64,000 nt of DNA from Bradyrhizobium liaoningense. Its GTDB lineage: Bacteria > Pseudomonadota > Alphaproteobacteria > Rhizobiales > Xanthobacteraceae. Positions 42,678 to 51,699 of the stretch are shown in pieces. Both the position numbers and the translations under genes were made by a program. The notes under the pieces were generated by a model that was not told the DNA's origin, searched no databases, and saw only the letters and a program-made list of their open reading frames with translations. The stretch's first letter is position 1, and every line of letters begins with the position of its first letter. The DNA lies in assembly GCF_018130955.1 (NCBI RefSeq), contig NZ_JAFCJM010000004.1, forward strand, positions 62,001 through 126,000, in the 5' to 3' direction.

Positions 42678-43640
42678 ATGTCAGCAAATGCGGCCACCAC
42701 GCAGTCTCCCAGCAAATATGATCGACTGATCGCGGCGGCGAAGGCCATCCCGCCGACGACCACCGTGGTCGTGCATCCCTGCGACGAGACATCGCTGCGC
42801 GGCGCCGTCGACAGCGCGAGTGCCGGCATCATCCGGCCCCTGCTGGTCGGCCCCGAGCGGAAGATCAGGGATACCGCCGCCAAGTTCGGACTGGACATCG
42901 CCGGCTATGAGATCGTCGACGCCGCCCACAGCGACGATGCCGCCGCGAAGGGCGTCGAGATCATCCACGCCGCCCGGGGCGAACTGCTCATGAAGGGCAG
43001 CCTGCACACGGATGAGCTGATGCGGGCCGTGACGGCGAAGGTCGGCGGCTTGCGCACAGACCGCCGCATCAGCCATGTCTTTGTCATGGACGTGCCGGCC
43101 TATGCCGAGACCATCTTCGTCACGGATGCCGCGATCAATATCTTTCCCGATCTCGACGCCAAGCGCGACATCATCCAGAACGCGATCGACCTCTACAACC
43201 ATGCCGGTTTCGGCAAAGCACCCCGTGTCGCCATCCTGTCCGCCGTCGAGACGGTGACGTCGAAAATCCCCTCCACGATCGAGGCCGCGGCACTCTGCAA
43301 GATGGCCGACCGCGGGCAGATCACCGGCGGCGTGCTCGATGGACCGCTGGCCTTCGACAATGCGATCGACGTCGAGTCCGCGCGGATCAAGGGTATCAAA
43401 TCCGAGGTCGCCGGGCGTGCGCAGATCCTCGTCGTGCCGGACCTGGAAGCGGGCAACATGCTCGCCAAGAACCTCTCCTATTTCGCCAAGGCCGATAGTG
43501 CGGGCATCGTGCTCGGCGCGCGCGTGCCGGTCGTCCTGACCTCGCGTGCGGACAGCCCGCGGGCGCGGATGGCGTCCTGCGCGGTCGCTGCGCTCTATGC
43601 TCATGCTCGGCGTCAGAAGGCGCCGACAGTTGCGGCGTGA
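42678..43640 (+). CDS. Short phosphate acetyl/butyryltransferase
   Basis: A 320-residue phosphotransacylase-fold enzyme that exchanges CoA for phosphate on acetyl- or butyryl-CoA. Family patterns are [80 protein letters not shown] and [17 protein letters not shown]. Its partner acetate kinase follows with an overlap, so together they convert acyl-CoA to acetate (or butyrate) and ATP, an energy-saving route when respiration is limited. It lies 29 nt behind the DUF3141 gene, with GGGAGCAA before the ATG. Confidence 0.92.
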   Translation: MSANAATTQSPSKYDRLIAAAKAIPPTTTVVVHPCDETSLRGAVDSASAGIIRPLLVGPERKIRDTAAKFGLDIAGYEIVDAAHSDDAAAKGVEIIHAARGELLMKGSLHTDELMRAVTAKVGGLRTDRRISHVFVMDVPAYAETIFVTDAAINIFPDLDAKRDIIQNAIDLYNHAGFGKAPRVAILSAVETVTSKIPSTIEAAALCKMADRGQITGGVLDGPLAFDNAIDVESARIKGIKSEVAGRAQILVVPDLEAGNMLAKNLSYFAKADSAGIVLGARVPVVLTSRADSPRARMASCAVAALYAHARRQKAPTVAA

Positions 43641-43645
43641 CCACC

Positions 43646-44860
43646 ATGGACACCATCCTCGTCATCAACGCCGGCTCGTCCAGCGTCAAGTTCCAGGTCT
43701 TCGCGATCGAGGGTGAGGGAAGGCTTCGCCGGCTGATCAAGGGACAGATGGACGGCATCGGCAGCCGTCCGCGCCTGCGGGCGAGCGGGGCGACCGGGGA
43801 TCCGATGGCCGATCGGGCCTACCCGATCGAAGCCATTCCGGACGTTCCGGCCGCGATGGACGTGACGGGCGAATGGCTCAGGAACGAGGCTCGCATTCAT
43901 CCGCTCGCCGTCGGGCACCGGGTCGTGCATGGCGGGCCGGACTATGAGCGGCCGGTTCTGATCGACCATGGCGTGGTGGCGCGGCTGGAGCGCTTCGTGA
44001 CGCTGGCGCCGCTGCACCAGCCGCATAATCTGGCGCCGATCCGCTCGATCCTGACCAATTTGCCGACGCTGCCGCAGGTCGCCTGCTTCGACACCGCGTT
44101 CCATCGCACGCACGGCCCGCTTGCCGACCACTACGCGATTCCGCACCAGCTCCACGCCGAAGGCGTCCGGCGTTACGGATTTCACGGGCTCTCCTATGAA
44201 TACATCTCCAAGACCCTGCCGCAGATCGCGCCTGATATCGCGAAGCGCCGGGTGATCGTTGCCCATCTCGGCAGCGGCGCCTCGATGTGCGCGATGAAGG
44301 GCGGACAGAGCGTCGAGAGCACCATGGGATTTACCGCGCTCGATGGGTTGCCGATGGGCACGCGTCCCGGCCAGCTCGATCCGGGCGTCGTGTTGTACCT
44401 GATGTCCGAGAAGGGCATGTCGGCAGCAAAGGTGCAGGATTTCCTCTATCGCGACTGCGGATTGAAGGGCCTTTCCGGCGTCAGCAACGACATGCGCGAA
44501 CTGGAGGCGAGCGCTGATCCGCGCGCCAGGCTGGCGGTCGACTACTTCGTCTACCGCATCGGTCTTGCCGCCGGAATGCTGGCGGCCGCGCTCCAGGGCC
44601 TCGACGCCTTCGTCTTCACCGCCGGCATTGGCGAGAATTCGGCCGGGATTCGCGCGCGCGTGGCGGAGCAGCTCGGCTGGCTCGGCGTCGTGCTCGACGC
44701 GGCCGAGAACGAACGCCATTCCCGGCTGATATCGCGCCCAAGCAGTCTCATTCCTGTCTACGTCGTGCCGACCGACGAGGAACTGATGATCGCGCAGCAT
44801 ACGCTATCGCTGCTGATGAACGGCCACTCGCCCAACCCCAGACATGAGAGGGTGTCATGA
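43646..44860 (+). CDS. ackA: Acetate kinase
   Basis: A 404-residue enzyme making ATP from acetyl phosphate. The ASKHA-fold motifs are obvious: [16 protein letters not shown] at residues 4-19, [56 protein letters not shown]-type [46 protein letters not shown], and [22 protein letters not shown] at 43637 overlapping the stop of the previous gene is an alternative start. The stop overlaps the FabI start by 4 nt. Substrate range could include propionate or butyrate. Confidence 0.96.
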   Translation: MDTILVINAGSSSVKFQVFAIEGEGRLRRLIKGQMDGIGSRPRLRASGATGDPMADRAYPIEAIPDVPAAMDVTGEWLRNEARIHPLAVGHRVVHGGPDYERPVLIDHGVVARLERFVTLAPLHQPHNLAPIRSILTNLPTLPQVACFDTAFHRTHGPLADHYAIPHQLHAEGVRRYGFHGLSYEYISKTLPQIAPDIAKRRVIVAHLGSGASMCAMKGGQSVESTMGFTALDGLPMGTRPGQLDPGVVLYLMSEKGMSAAKVQDFLYRDCGLKGLSGVSNDMRELEASADPRARLAVDYFVYRIGLAAGMLAAALQGLDAFVFTAGIGENSAGIRARVAEQLGWLGVVLDAAENERHSRLISRPSSLIPVYVVPTDEELMIAQHTLSLLMNGHSPNPRHERVS

Positions 44861-45645
44861 TCCCCGTATTCCCGGATAGCAAGGTCGCCCTGAAGGGTAA
44901 GAAGGGCCTGGTGGTCGGCATCGCCAACGACCAGTCGATCGCCTGGGGCTGCGCAAGGGCGTTTCGCGCGCTCGGCGCCGAGCTCGCCGTCACTTATCTC
45001 AACGATCGCGCCAGGAAACACGTTGAGCCGTTGGCGCAGGCGCTGGAGGCGCCGATCTTCATGCCGCTCGACGTCATGGTCGAAGGCCAGACGGAAGCGG
45101 TGTTCGAACGCATTGCGAAAGAATGGGGACAGCTCGATTTCATGCTGCACTCCATCGCCTTCTCGCCGAAGGAGGCGCTGCACGGCCGCGTCGTGGATGT
45201 GAACCGCGATGGCTTCCTCAAGACAATGGACGTCTCCTGCTGGTCGTTCATGCGGATGGCGCATCTCGCCGAGCCCTTGATGAAGAACGGCGGCACGTTG
45301 TTCACCATGACCTATTACGGCAGCCAGATGGTGGTCGAGAACTACAACGTGATGGGCGTGGCCAAGGCGGCGCTCGAGGCCTCTGTCCGCTATATCGCGG
45401 CCGAGTTCGGGCCGAAGGGCATCCGCGTCCACGCGATCTCGCCCGGACCGCTCGCCACCCGTGCGGCGTCAGGTATCCCCGAATTCGATGAGCTGATGGA
45501 CAAGGCGCAGTCGAAGGCACCGTCGCGCAGCCTCGTCAGCATCGACGACGTCGGCAATGCCACCGCGTTCCTGGCGCTCGACGGCGCCAAGCTGATCACG
45601 GGCGGTGTGCTCTATATCGACGGCGGCTATCACATCATCGACTGA
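44857..45645 (+). CDS. fabI: Enoyl-[acyl-carrier-protein] reductase (FabI)
   Basis: A 262-residue NAD(P)H-dependent short-chain dehydrogenase reducing the double bond in the last step of fatty acid elongation. FabI signs are [33 protein letters not shown] at the N-terminus, [15 protein letters not shown], and the active site [27 protein letters not shown] with the Tyr-x6-Lys arrangement. It is probably a second, condition-specific FabI, as its location in a FixK-controlled acetate-forming operon is not that of the housekeeping copy. It might reduce enoyl-CoA or enoyl-ACP as an electron sink. Its ATG overlaps the ackA stop. Confidence 0.93.
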   Translation: MIPVFPDSKVALKGKKGLVVGIANDQSIAWGCARAFRALGAELAVTYLNDRARKHVEPLAQALEAPIFMPLDVMVEGQTEAVFERIAKEWGQLDFMLHSIAFSPKEALHGRVVDVNRDGFLKTMDVSCWSFMRMAHLAEPLMKNGGTLFTMTYYGSQMVVENYNVMGVAKAALEASVRYIAAEFGPKGIRVHAISPGPLATRAASGIPEFDELMDKAQSKAPSRSLVSIDDVGNATAFLALDGAKLITGGVLYIDGGYHIID

Positions 45646-45651
45646 GCGCAC

Positions 45652-46110
45652 TCAACGGTAATGCAGGCCGATCAGCTCTGCGACGCAGGCGGGCTTTTTG
45701 CCGCCTTCGATCTCGATCACGAGATGGTAGTTGACGCGCAGGCCGTCCGGCGGCACGTCCTCGGCTTCTGCGATCGTAACGCGGCCGCGCAGTTTCGAGC
45801 CGGCGGGGACAGGCGCCAGATAGCGGATGCGGTCGGCGCCATAATTCAGCGTGTTACGCAGGCCCTTCAGGCCGATCACCGAACGGATGAACATCGGTGC
45901 CAGCGCGAGCGACAACAGCCCGTGGGCGATGGTCTTGCCGCCGGGCATCTCCTGCTTGGCGCGTTCCTGGTCGACATGAATCCATTGCTCGTCGCAGGTC
46001 GCATCGGCGAACTTGTTGATGCGGTCCTGCGTGATCTCGATCCAGTCGCTGGCGCCGATCTCGGTACCGACGGCGGATTTGATCTCGTTGAAGTCGCCAA
46101 ATATTCGCAT
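45652..46110 (-). CDS. MaoC/NodN-like (R)-specific enoyl-CoA hydratase
   Basis: A 152-residue hot-dog protein: DWIEITQDRINKFADATCDEQWIHVDQERAKQE carries the hydratase-2 pattern with Asp and His (DxxxxH), followed by GKTIAHGLLSLALAPMF, the usual second motif. NodN and MaoC proteins share this layout. With the CoA-transferase genes directly upstream it would act on short hydroxyacyl- or enoyl-CoAs, perhaps linking beta-oxidation and polyhydroxyalkanoate precursors. It is the third gene of the minus-strand operon, 13 nt behind subunit B. Its stop faces that of fabI with 6 nt between. Confidence 0.9.
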   Translation of the reverse strand: MRIFGDFNEIKSAVGTEIGASDWIEITQDRINKFADATCDEQWIHVDQERAKQEMPGGKTIAHGLLSLALAPMFIRSVIGLKGLRNTLNYGADRIRYLAPVPAGSKLRGRVTIAEAEDVPPDGLRVNYHLVIEIEGGKKPACVAELIGLHYR

Positions 46111-46123
46111 GGTCGGAACCTCG

Positions 46124-46774
46124 TCAGAGCTTCATTTCCGGGACAGTGTCGGGAACGGCAAGCTCAGCTTCCGTCACCGCCATGACCTCACCGACGCTGA
46201 CGCCAGGCGCGGTTTCAAGCAGCGTCGCCTTGCCGTCGGGAAAGCCGATGACCGCCATGTCGGTCACGACCAGATTGACGGGGCGCGCCGAGGTCAGGGG
46301 CAGGGTGCATTTGGCGACGATCTTCGATTTGCCCTTGGCGGCGTGCTGCATGGCAACGATGACGCGCTTGGCGCCGGTGACGAGGTCCATGGCGCCGCCC
46401 ATGCCCGGCACCATCTTGCCGGGGATCATCCAGTTGGCGAGAAGGCCGTGTGCGTCGACCTGGAGCCCGCCGAGCACGGTCACGTCGACATGACCGCCGC
46501 GGATCAGTCCGAACGACATCGCACTGTCGAACGTGCTGGCGCCCGGCAGCGCGCTGATCGGCCGGCCGCCGGCGTCCGTCAGCGTCGGATGCGCCATGCC
46601 TTGCTCAGGAATCGGCCCGGTGCCGATCAGTCCGTTCTCGGATTGAAAGAACACTTTCAGGTCCGACGGCACGTAGTTTGCGACCAGCGTCGGAATGCCA
46701 ATGCCGAGATTGACGAGGTTGCCGCTCTTCAATTCCTTGGCGACGCGCCGGGCGATGATGATCTGCGGATCCAT
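46124..46774 (-). CDS. 3-oxoacid CoA-transferase subunit B
   Basis: A 216-residue beta subunit of a succinyl-CoA:3-ketoacid or acetate CoA-transferase. The catalytic Glu lies in LKVFFQSENGLIGTGP, and NLGIGIPTLVANYV, MSFGLIRGGHVDVTVLGGLQVDAHGLLANW and GMGGAMDLVTGAKRVIVAMQH are family patterns. It shuttles CoA between acids such as acetoacetate, succinate and acetate. Subunit A is encoded 4 nt upstream. Complete length. Confidence 0.94.
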   Translation of the reverse strand: MDPQIIIARRVAKELKSGNLVNLGIGIPTLVANYVPSDLKVFFQSENGLIGTGPIPEQGMAHPTLTDAGGRPISALPGASTFDSAMSFGLIRGGHVDVTVLGGLQVDAHGLLANWMIPGKMVPGMGGAMDLVTGAKRVIVAMQHAAKGKSKIVAKCTLPLTSARPVNLVVTDMAVIGFPDGKATLLETAPGVSVGEVMAVTEAELAVPDTVPEMKL

Positions 46775-46778
46775 GGTC

Positions 46779-47426
46779 TCACCCGTTCGTAATGAGGTAG
46801 TCGACGAGCGGCGCCGGCGTCACGACGTGGTCGGGCGCGATTACGCCGACGGGGACGATGTTCTCTGCCGTGACGATGACGGTATCCGCGGCCATCGCCA
46901 TGACAGGGTTGAAGTTGCGGGAGGTCAGTGCGTAAGCGAGGTTGCCGAGATAGTCGGCGAGGAAGGCGTGCACCAGCGCGAACTGCGCCCGCAGCGCCGT
47001 CTCCAGCAGGAACGGCTTGCCGTCGACTTCGATCTGGCGCTTGCCTTCCGCGACCAGCGTGCCGACCCCCGTCGGCGTCAGCACGCCGCCAAGGCCGCAT
47101 CCGCCCGCTCGGATACGTTCGACGAAAGTGCCTTGCGGCACGAGATTGACGGCGATCTGGTTCGCCAGCATCTGCTGCTGCGCCTTCGGATTGAGGCCGA
47201 TATGCGTTGCGGTCAGTTTCGAGACCAGCGCCGCGTCGAACAGCTTGCCGACGCCCTTGCCGGGCGTGGCGGCGTCGTTGCAGATCAGGGTCAGGCCGGT
47301 CTTCTTCTGCCGGACGATTTCGTCGAGCAGGCGCTCCGGTGTTCCGACAGCCATGAAGCCGCCGACCATCACGCTGGCGCCTGGCGGAATCATCGCAACA
47401 GCTTCTTCGACGGAAACGGCCTTCAT
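46779..47426 (-). CDS. 3-oxoacid CoA-transferase subunit A
   Basis: A 215-residue alpha subunit of the CoA-transferase. Patterns are SVMVGGFMAVGTPERLLDEIV near the start, KKTGLTLICNDAATPGKGVGKLF and GGVLTPTGVGTLVAEGKRQIEVDGKPFLLE. It forms the active enzyme with subunit B. It is the first gene of an operon with subunit B and the MaoC gene, and the FixK box at 47504-47517 is 78 nt upstream of its ATG. Confidence 0.94.
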   Translation of the reverse strand: MKAVSVEEAVAMIPPGASVMVGGFMAVGTPERLLDEIVRQKKTGLTLICNDAATPGKGVGKLFDAALVSKLTATHIGLNPKAQQQMLANQIAVNLVPQGTFVERIRAGGCGLGGVLTPTGVGTLVAEGKRQIEVDGKPFLLETALRAQFALVHAFLADYLGNLAYALTSRNFNPVMAMAADTVIVTAENIVPVGVIAPDHVVTPAPLVDYLITNG

Positions 47427-47503
47427 GATTGAAACTCCCGGTCAGCCGAGGATCGGCGCTAGGGGGCAGTATTGGAATGTTGGCGGCCGGCGATAGTGCT
47501 CCT

Positions 47504-47517
47504 TTGATTTGCATCAA
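47504..47517. promoter_or_regulatory. FixK/FNR box TTGATTTGCATCAA
   Basis: A perfect TTGAT-N4-ATCAA palindrome located 78 nt upstream of the CoA-transferase subunit A start and 10 nt past the stop of the preceding gene on the same strand. It gives the CoA-transferase operon its own promoter, independent of the hydrolase genes before it. Confidence 0.8.
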
Positions 47518-47526
47518 GGCTTCAGA

Positions 47527-48129
47527 TCATTCCGACCGCGGCAGGTCGATGCCGATGCTTTCGAGCGTCTCGCGCCAGAGCTTGCGGACGCCGGTGTGGC
47601 GCTTTTCGAGCGTCGCGCTGACGGCGTCGCGATAGGGTGCAAGTTCGGCGCCCTTGAGGAAGAGGATCTGCGCCTGCAACAGTCGGCCGCTCTCGAACTC
47701 GATGCGGCGGAGCGCCATGACAAACGGATCCTGCGCATTGGAGTCCACCGGCAGCAGCGCGGCCGGCCGGATACCTGCATGCACGGCATGGGCAAGCGTT
47801 GCGAGGTGAACGGCTTGCGCGAGGGGACGGTCTGCGATTCCCTCGATCGGTGTAGGCAGCCAGGCGGTCTCCCAGGATGCGACCATTTGGGCCAAGGCAA
47901 TATCGGGCACCCAGGAGGTCGCGCGCATCAGTAGCGAGACGATCTCCGTTTCACGATAGAACTGTGCGTTCAATTCGGTCTGCCAAGCGGCATCGAGCTT
48001 GAGCGGCAGGGTGAAGGCGAACTGCCGGGCAAGCGCGCCATGCGCCGAGATCAGGAACGCCGCGACCAGCGTCTGCTGACGCGGCGGGACGCGGCCGCCG
48101 GGATCAAGGGGACCCAGGAATCCGCTCAT
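47527..48129 (-). CDS. Unknown helical protein coupled to an alpha/beta hydrolase
   Basis: A 200-residue soluble protein that I do not recognise. It is rich in Leu and Ala with almost no predicted beta structure; notable stretches are QTLVAAFLISAHGALARQFAF (about residues 19-39) and EFESGRLLQAQILFLKGAEL. No signal peptide or membrane span is certain. It overlaps the alpha/beta hydrolase stop by 4 nt (48126-48129), so the two are translationally coupled and probably work together. Being downstream of a FixK box it likely belongs to the low-oxygen group. Confidence 0.7.
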   Translation of the reverse strand: MSGFLGPLDPGGRVPPRQQTLVAAFLISAHGALARQFAFTLPLKLDAAWQTELNAQFYRETEIVSLLMRATSWVPDIALAQMVASWETAWLPTPIEGIADRPLAQAVHLATLAHAVHAGIRPAALLPVDSNAQDPFVMALRRIEFESGRLLQAQILFLKGAELAPYRDAVSATLEKRHTGVRKLWRETLESIGIDLPRSE

Positions 48130-49052
48130 GGCTGCGTCCTCCTGACCGGGATCGCACGCAGATGATCGTAGCCGGCGGGAAACGGCGCGAGCTCACCGCC
48201 GGGCTCGTCCGGTGCGACCCAGACGGCTTGGTTTCCCTGCCAGCGGCCCGCCAGGACGTCATCGGCGAAGCGTGCGAGCAGGTCGGCGGTGAGCGCGCCC
48301 TTCTCCAGCGTGAAGGCGTGATAGGCTTTTGGAATGATCACCAGCGCGCTGTTGGGGATTTCGACGCGCAGGGTCTCGTGCAAATGGCGCGGCGTCAGGA
48401 AGTCGAACTCGCCGTTGAGGATCATTGTCGGCACTGATATCGCGGACAGGCGCGGCGTGAGCGGCTGGAAGTCGAGGAACGATTCCATCAGGTTCTGGAG
48501 CGCGTAGACGTCGTTGACCAGCCAGCCCTGGCGCTTGACGCTGTCGAGCTTGTCGAGCAGCGGCTTTAACCATTGGTCCGACAGGTTCATCGGCAACAGC
48601 AGATCCTGGAGGTAGCCGGTGCCGCCGAGGATCAGTCCGGTCCGCAAGGCATTGCCGATCAGTAGAAGTTGAGGCGAAAGCTCGGCAAAGCAGCTCATTG
48701 GCACGAGGCCCGCAATGTGCTCGCCATGCTCGATGGCATAGCGCAGCGCGATCAGGCCGCCAAAGCTGATGCCGCTCAGGAAGATCGGGCCATCGCCGAG
48801 CTCGCCGATCAAAAGATGCAGCGCGGTCACCTGGTCGTCCTGGCTGATGAAGAGCGTCGGCTTGTCGGAGGCTCCCTGTCCCAGCAGGTCGAAGGTTGCG
48901 ACGCGAAAGCCACGCGCCAGCAGGGCCTCGCGATAGGCGGCCCAGAGCTCGGAATATTGCGTGAGTCCGTTCACCAGCACAAAAGCGGGCGCGTCCGCCG
49001 GCCCGTCGAGCTCATAGCGTATCCGATACGAGCCGTGGCTGAGAAAGGGCAT
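48126..49052 (-). CDS. Alpha/beta hydrolase
   Basis: A 308-residue hydrolase. The oxyanion region FVLVNGLTQYSELW, nucleophile elbow FLSGISFGGLIALRYA (Ser within G-I-S-F-G), acid GEFDFLTP and His of PKAYHAFTLEKG make a full triad. The substrate is unknown; esters, lactones or short polyester oligomers are possible. The start at 49052 is 66 nt from the centre of the FixK-like box at 49112-49125, which is shared with the divergent secreted hydrolase gene. It is the first gene of a two-gene operon. Confidence 0.88.
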   Translation of the reverse strand: MPFLSHGSYRIRYELDGPADAPAFVLVNGLTQYSELWAAYREALLARGFRVATFDLLGQGASDKPTLFISQDDQVTALHLLIGELGDGPIFLSGISFGGLIALRYAIEHGEHIAGLVPMSCFAELSPQLLLIGNALRTGLILGGTGYLQDLLLPMNLSDQWLKPLLDKLDSVKRQGWLVNDVYALQNLMESFLDFQPLTPRLSAISVPTMILNGEFDFLTPRHLHETLRVEIPNSALVIIPKAYHAFTLEKGALTADLLARFADDVLAGRWQGNQAVWVAPDEPGGELAPFPAGYDHLRAIPVRRTQP

Positions 49053-49111
49053 CGCGCAAAACTACCGGCGTTCTGGTGTCTGCGATCCTCGACCTCCATG
49101 ATCGGATTCCA

Positions 49112-49125
49112 TTGAGTTAGATCAA
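49112..49125. promoter_or_regulatory. FixK/FNR-like box TTGAGTTAGATCAA
   Basis: It matches TTGAT-N4-ATCAA except for one base in the left half (TTGAG). It lies centrally between two divergent genes: its centre is 66 nt from the start at 49052 and 64 nt from the start at 49183, so it could drive both. Confidence 0.65.
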
Positions 49126-49182
49126 AGCTTCCCCGGTTGTCCTTTCTAGCGTTTCAAAAATTGCGCCAGGGAGGAGTTCGTC

Positions 49183-51690
49183 ATGACCGGGACAGATTTC
49201 TTGAAGCGTTGCTTCGTCAGCCTGATCGTATTGCTCGTCGGCACCGCTCTCGCAGTCGCACAACCCTTCACCCGCCGATCCTCGCAGGTGAAGCATGACG
49301 AGCTGAAGAAGACGTATGAGATCGCCAACTTCCGCCTCGGCGGGAAGTACGACCTCGCCAATCCCTCCAAATGGGAGAATGGCGGGGAGGGCGGCGTCAC
49401 GCTGGAATCGCTCGGGGCCGGGAAGCTGCGCACGGCCTATATCGCGATCGGCAACGCGCGGCGCAACGCGGCCGGCGAGATCACCAACGCCGTCGTGATC
49501 AATTCCTACTATTCCGGTGATTCCACCGACATGTACGAGCAGTGGGTCGTTGGTGCCCCGCTGTCCGGCAGCGTACCGATTATCGGCCCGGGCCGGCCAA
49601 TCGATACCGACAAGTACTACATCATCATGGTCGATCCGCTGGGGACCTGGGGTGCCAGCAAGCCGTCGGACGGCCTCGGCATCAAGTTTCCGCAGTACAG
49701 CTACTTTGACATGGTGCAGGCCAACTACCGCCTGCTGCGCGACGGGCTGAAGGTCGCGCGTGTGGCACTGGTGGCCGGCGTTTCCATGGGCGGCACGCAG
49801 ACTTATGTCTGGGGCGTGATGCATCCGGAATATGTGAGCGCCTTGATGCCGATTGGCGGCACCACGCAGTCGGACGGCGATGACCCCGTCGGCAACTGGA
49901 CCTTCCAGATGATGACGGCCGCGATCGAGTCCGACCCGGTCTGGCAGTCGACCAAGGGCGACTATTACAAGCTGCCCAAGGAGAAGCATCCGGTGCCGGG
50001 CGTTGCCTTCGGCTGGTCTATCCTGGGCATGACCGGCTACGACTTTTCCTATCGCACGACCCAGAACTGGGCCGCAGTGCAGCCTGAAATCTTCTACTGG
50101 GATTCCCCGAACGAGAAGGCCGGTTTGAACGTCATCAATCGCGCCAAGCTCTATGACGCCGTCGATCTTGTCTGGCGCAACCGGGTCGGCGAGACCCATA
50201 ACATCAATCCCTATCTCGGCCGTATCCAGGCGCGCACGCTGGTGATGCACATCACCAACGACCTCTGGCTGAACTTCAAGCTGGCGCAGAAGGCCGTCGA
50301 TCGCGTGCCCGGCGCCGACCTGATCGCGCAGGAAAGCCCGGTCGCGCATTACGGCGTGTTCCCGATCATCAACCAGCGCAAGAACGATCCGAAATTCGTC
50401 GCCTTCATGGACGACGTCGCGGCTCTCGATCGCGCGCAAAAATTCGTTGACAAGAACTATCGCGTACCTGGCGTTGCCGAGAAGATCGATCCGAACAAAT
50501 CCTTCTGGAAGGAGGCCGTGACCTATCCCTATCCGGTCAAATTCGCCAACGCCAAGGATGCTCGCGGCAATTCCTGGCAGATCGGCTACATGGATGAGTA
50601 TGCCGGCACCGACAGGGATCCGAAGGTGCTCGTCATCATCCACGGCAAGGGTGCCTTTGGCGGCCATTACGGCAACGTCATGCAGTACGCGCTGCGTAGC
50701 GGGCTGCGCGTGATCGTGCCCGACCTGCCGCATTACGGCATGTCCGGTCCCGGCAATCTCGACAAGAGCCCGGCGCGTACCATGCAGGACATGCGCGAGG
50801 TCATCTACGACCTCGTGGTCAACCAGCTCGGCGTCAAGAAGGCTGTCTATCTCGGCCACTCGCTCGGCGGTCAGTTCGTCGTGGGCTACGCCCTGACCTG
50901 GCCGGACGCGGTGCAGAGCCTCGCGCTCGAGGCGCCGTCCGGTCTCGAGGAATATCCGCGCGAGATCACCATCGCCAAGGACAAGAAGGCGCCGCTGTTC
51001 GAGCAGGGCCTCGGCCGCGACTTTGACAAGTGGAAGCAGGTCTGGGACCAGACCGGCATCCTGGCCGCGGAGAAGGCCCGCGACGAACAGAGCGTGCGCG
51101 ACTTTTTCTACTTCAAGAAGCGCGACCCGAATACCGGCGTGGTGTCGGCAGCGAAGAGCGGCTACTTCTTCAACGATAGCGAATATGCCCGCTTCCACAC
51201 CGAGCAGCGTGTCGGGCTCATCACGGGCAACCCGAAGGAGCTCGAACAGTGGTGCAACGTCTTCATCTTCGACATCTACACGATCGGCGCCGAGCTTCAG
51301 CAGGATGACCCGAAGAACCTTTACGAACGGGTCACCCAGATCAAGGCGCCGATCTTCCTGGCGTTCGGCGACAAGGAGCCGTTCATCCCGACGCCCGCAT
51401 TCAACGGGCTGACGGATCTCGGGCGCGACGTCATCACGCCGTTCATGACGCGCATGACCAATGCCGGCAACCGGCCGATGCTCAAGATCTACCCGGAGAC
51501 CGGACACTTCATCCACACCGACAATCCGGTCGAGTATTCCGCCGACGTTGTGGACTTCGTGACCAAGGGAACGGTCGATACTTCATCGCCGCAGGGCACC
51601 GATCGTATGATCAAGGGCGCAGTGGCGTCGGCCATCCCGGTCGCACCGACACCGCCCGGCGCGGCGCCGACGGCCGGTCTCAACAAATAG
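49183..51690 (+). CDS. Secreted double-domain alpha/beta hydrolase
   Basis: An 835-residue protein with a signal peptide (CFVSLIVLLVGTALAVAQP) followed by two alpha/beta hydrolase domains. Domain 1 (about residues 45-410) resembles the homoserine acetyltransferase MetX fold, with Ser201 in VALVAGVSMGGTQTYVWG and a possible His in PVAHYGVF. Domain 2 (about residues 430-805) has Ser560 in VYLGHSLGGQFVVGYAL, acid FGDKEPFIPT and His YPETGHFIHT. Both nucleophile elbows look intact. A Pro/Ala-rich tail ends the protein. It heads an operon with another hydrolase, a phasin and a small protein, which suggests polyester or ester breakdown outside the cytoplasm. A FixK-like box precedes it; GGGAGGAG lies before the ATG. 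Confidence 0.85.
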   Translation: MTGTDFLKRCFVSLIVLLVGTALAVAQPFTRRSSQVKHDELKKTYEIANFRLGGKYDLANPSKWENGGEGGVTLESLGAGKLRTAYIAIGNARRNAAGEITNAVVINSYYSGDSTDMYEQWVVGAPLSGSVPIIGPGRPIDTDKYYIIMVDPLGTWGASKPSDGLGIKFPQYSYFDMVQANYRLLRDGLKVARVALVAGVSMGGTQTYVWGVMHPEYVSALMPIGGTTQSDGDDPVGNWTFQMMTAAIESDPVWQSTKGDYYKLPKEKHPVPGVAFGWSILGMTGYDFSYRTTQNWAAVQPEIFYWDSPNEKAGLNVINRAKLYDAVDLVWRNRVGETHNINPYLGRIQARTLVMHITNDLWLNFKLAQKAVDRVPGADLIAQESPVAHYGVFPIINQRKNDPKFVAFMDDVAALDRAQKFVDKNYRVPGVAEKIDPNKSFWKEAVTYPYPVKFANAKDARGNSWQIGYMDEYAGTDRDPKVLVIIHGKGAFGGHYGNVMQYALRSGLRVIVPDLPHYGMSGPGNLDKSPARTMQDMREVIYDLVVNQLGVKKAVYLGHSLGGQFVVGYALTWPDAVQSLALEAPSGLEEYPREITIAKDKKAPLFEQGLGRDFDKWKQVWDQTGILAAEKARDEQSVRDFFYFKKRDPNTGVVSAAKSGYFFNDSEYARFHTEQRVGLITGNPKELEQWCNVFIFDIYTIGAELQQDDPKNLYERVTQIKAPIFLAFGDKEPFIPTPAFNGLTDLGRDVITPFMTRMTNAGNRPMLKIYPETGHFIHTDNPVEYSADVVDFVTKGTVDTSSPQGTDRMIKGAVASAIPVAPTPPGAAPTAGLNK

Positions 51691-51699
51691 GACCGGTTC

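Noticed and set aside
49117..51516. Long minus-strand open frame (799 codons)
   Set aside because: It is antisense to the double-domain hydrolase, whose domains are unmistakable. High GC content produces long mirror frames; the composition (rich in His, Arg and Val with no family pattern) is that of a shadow.
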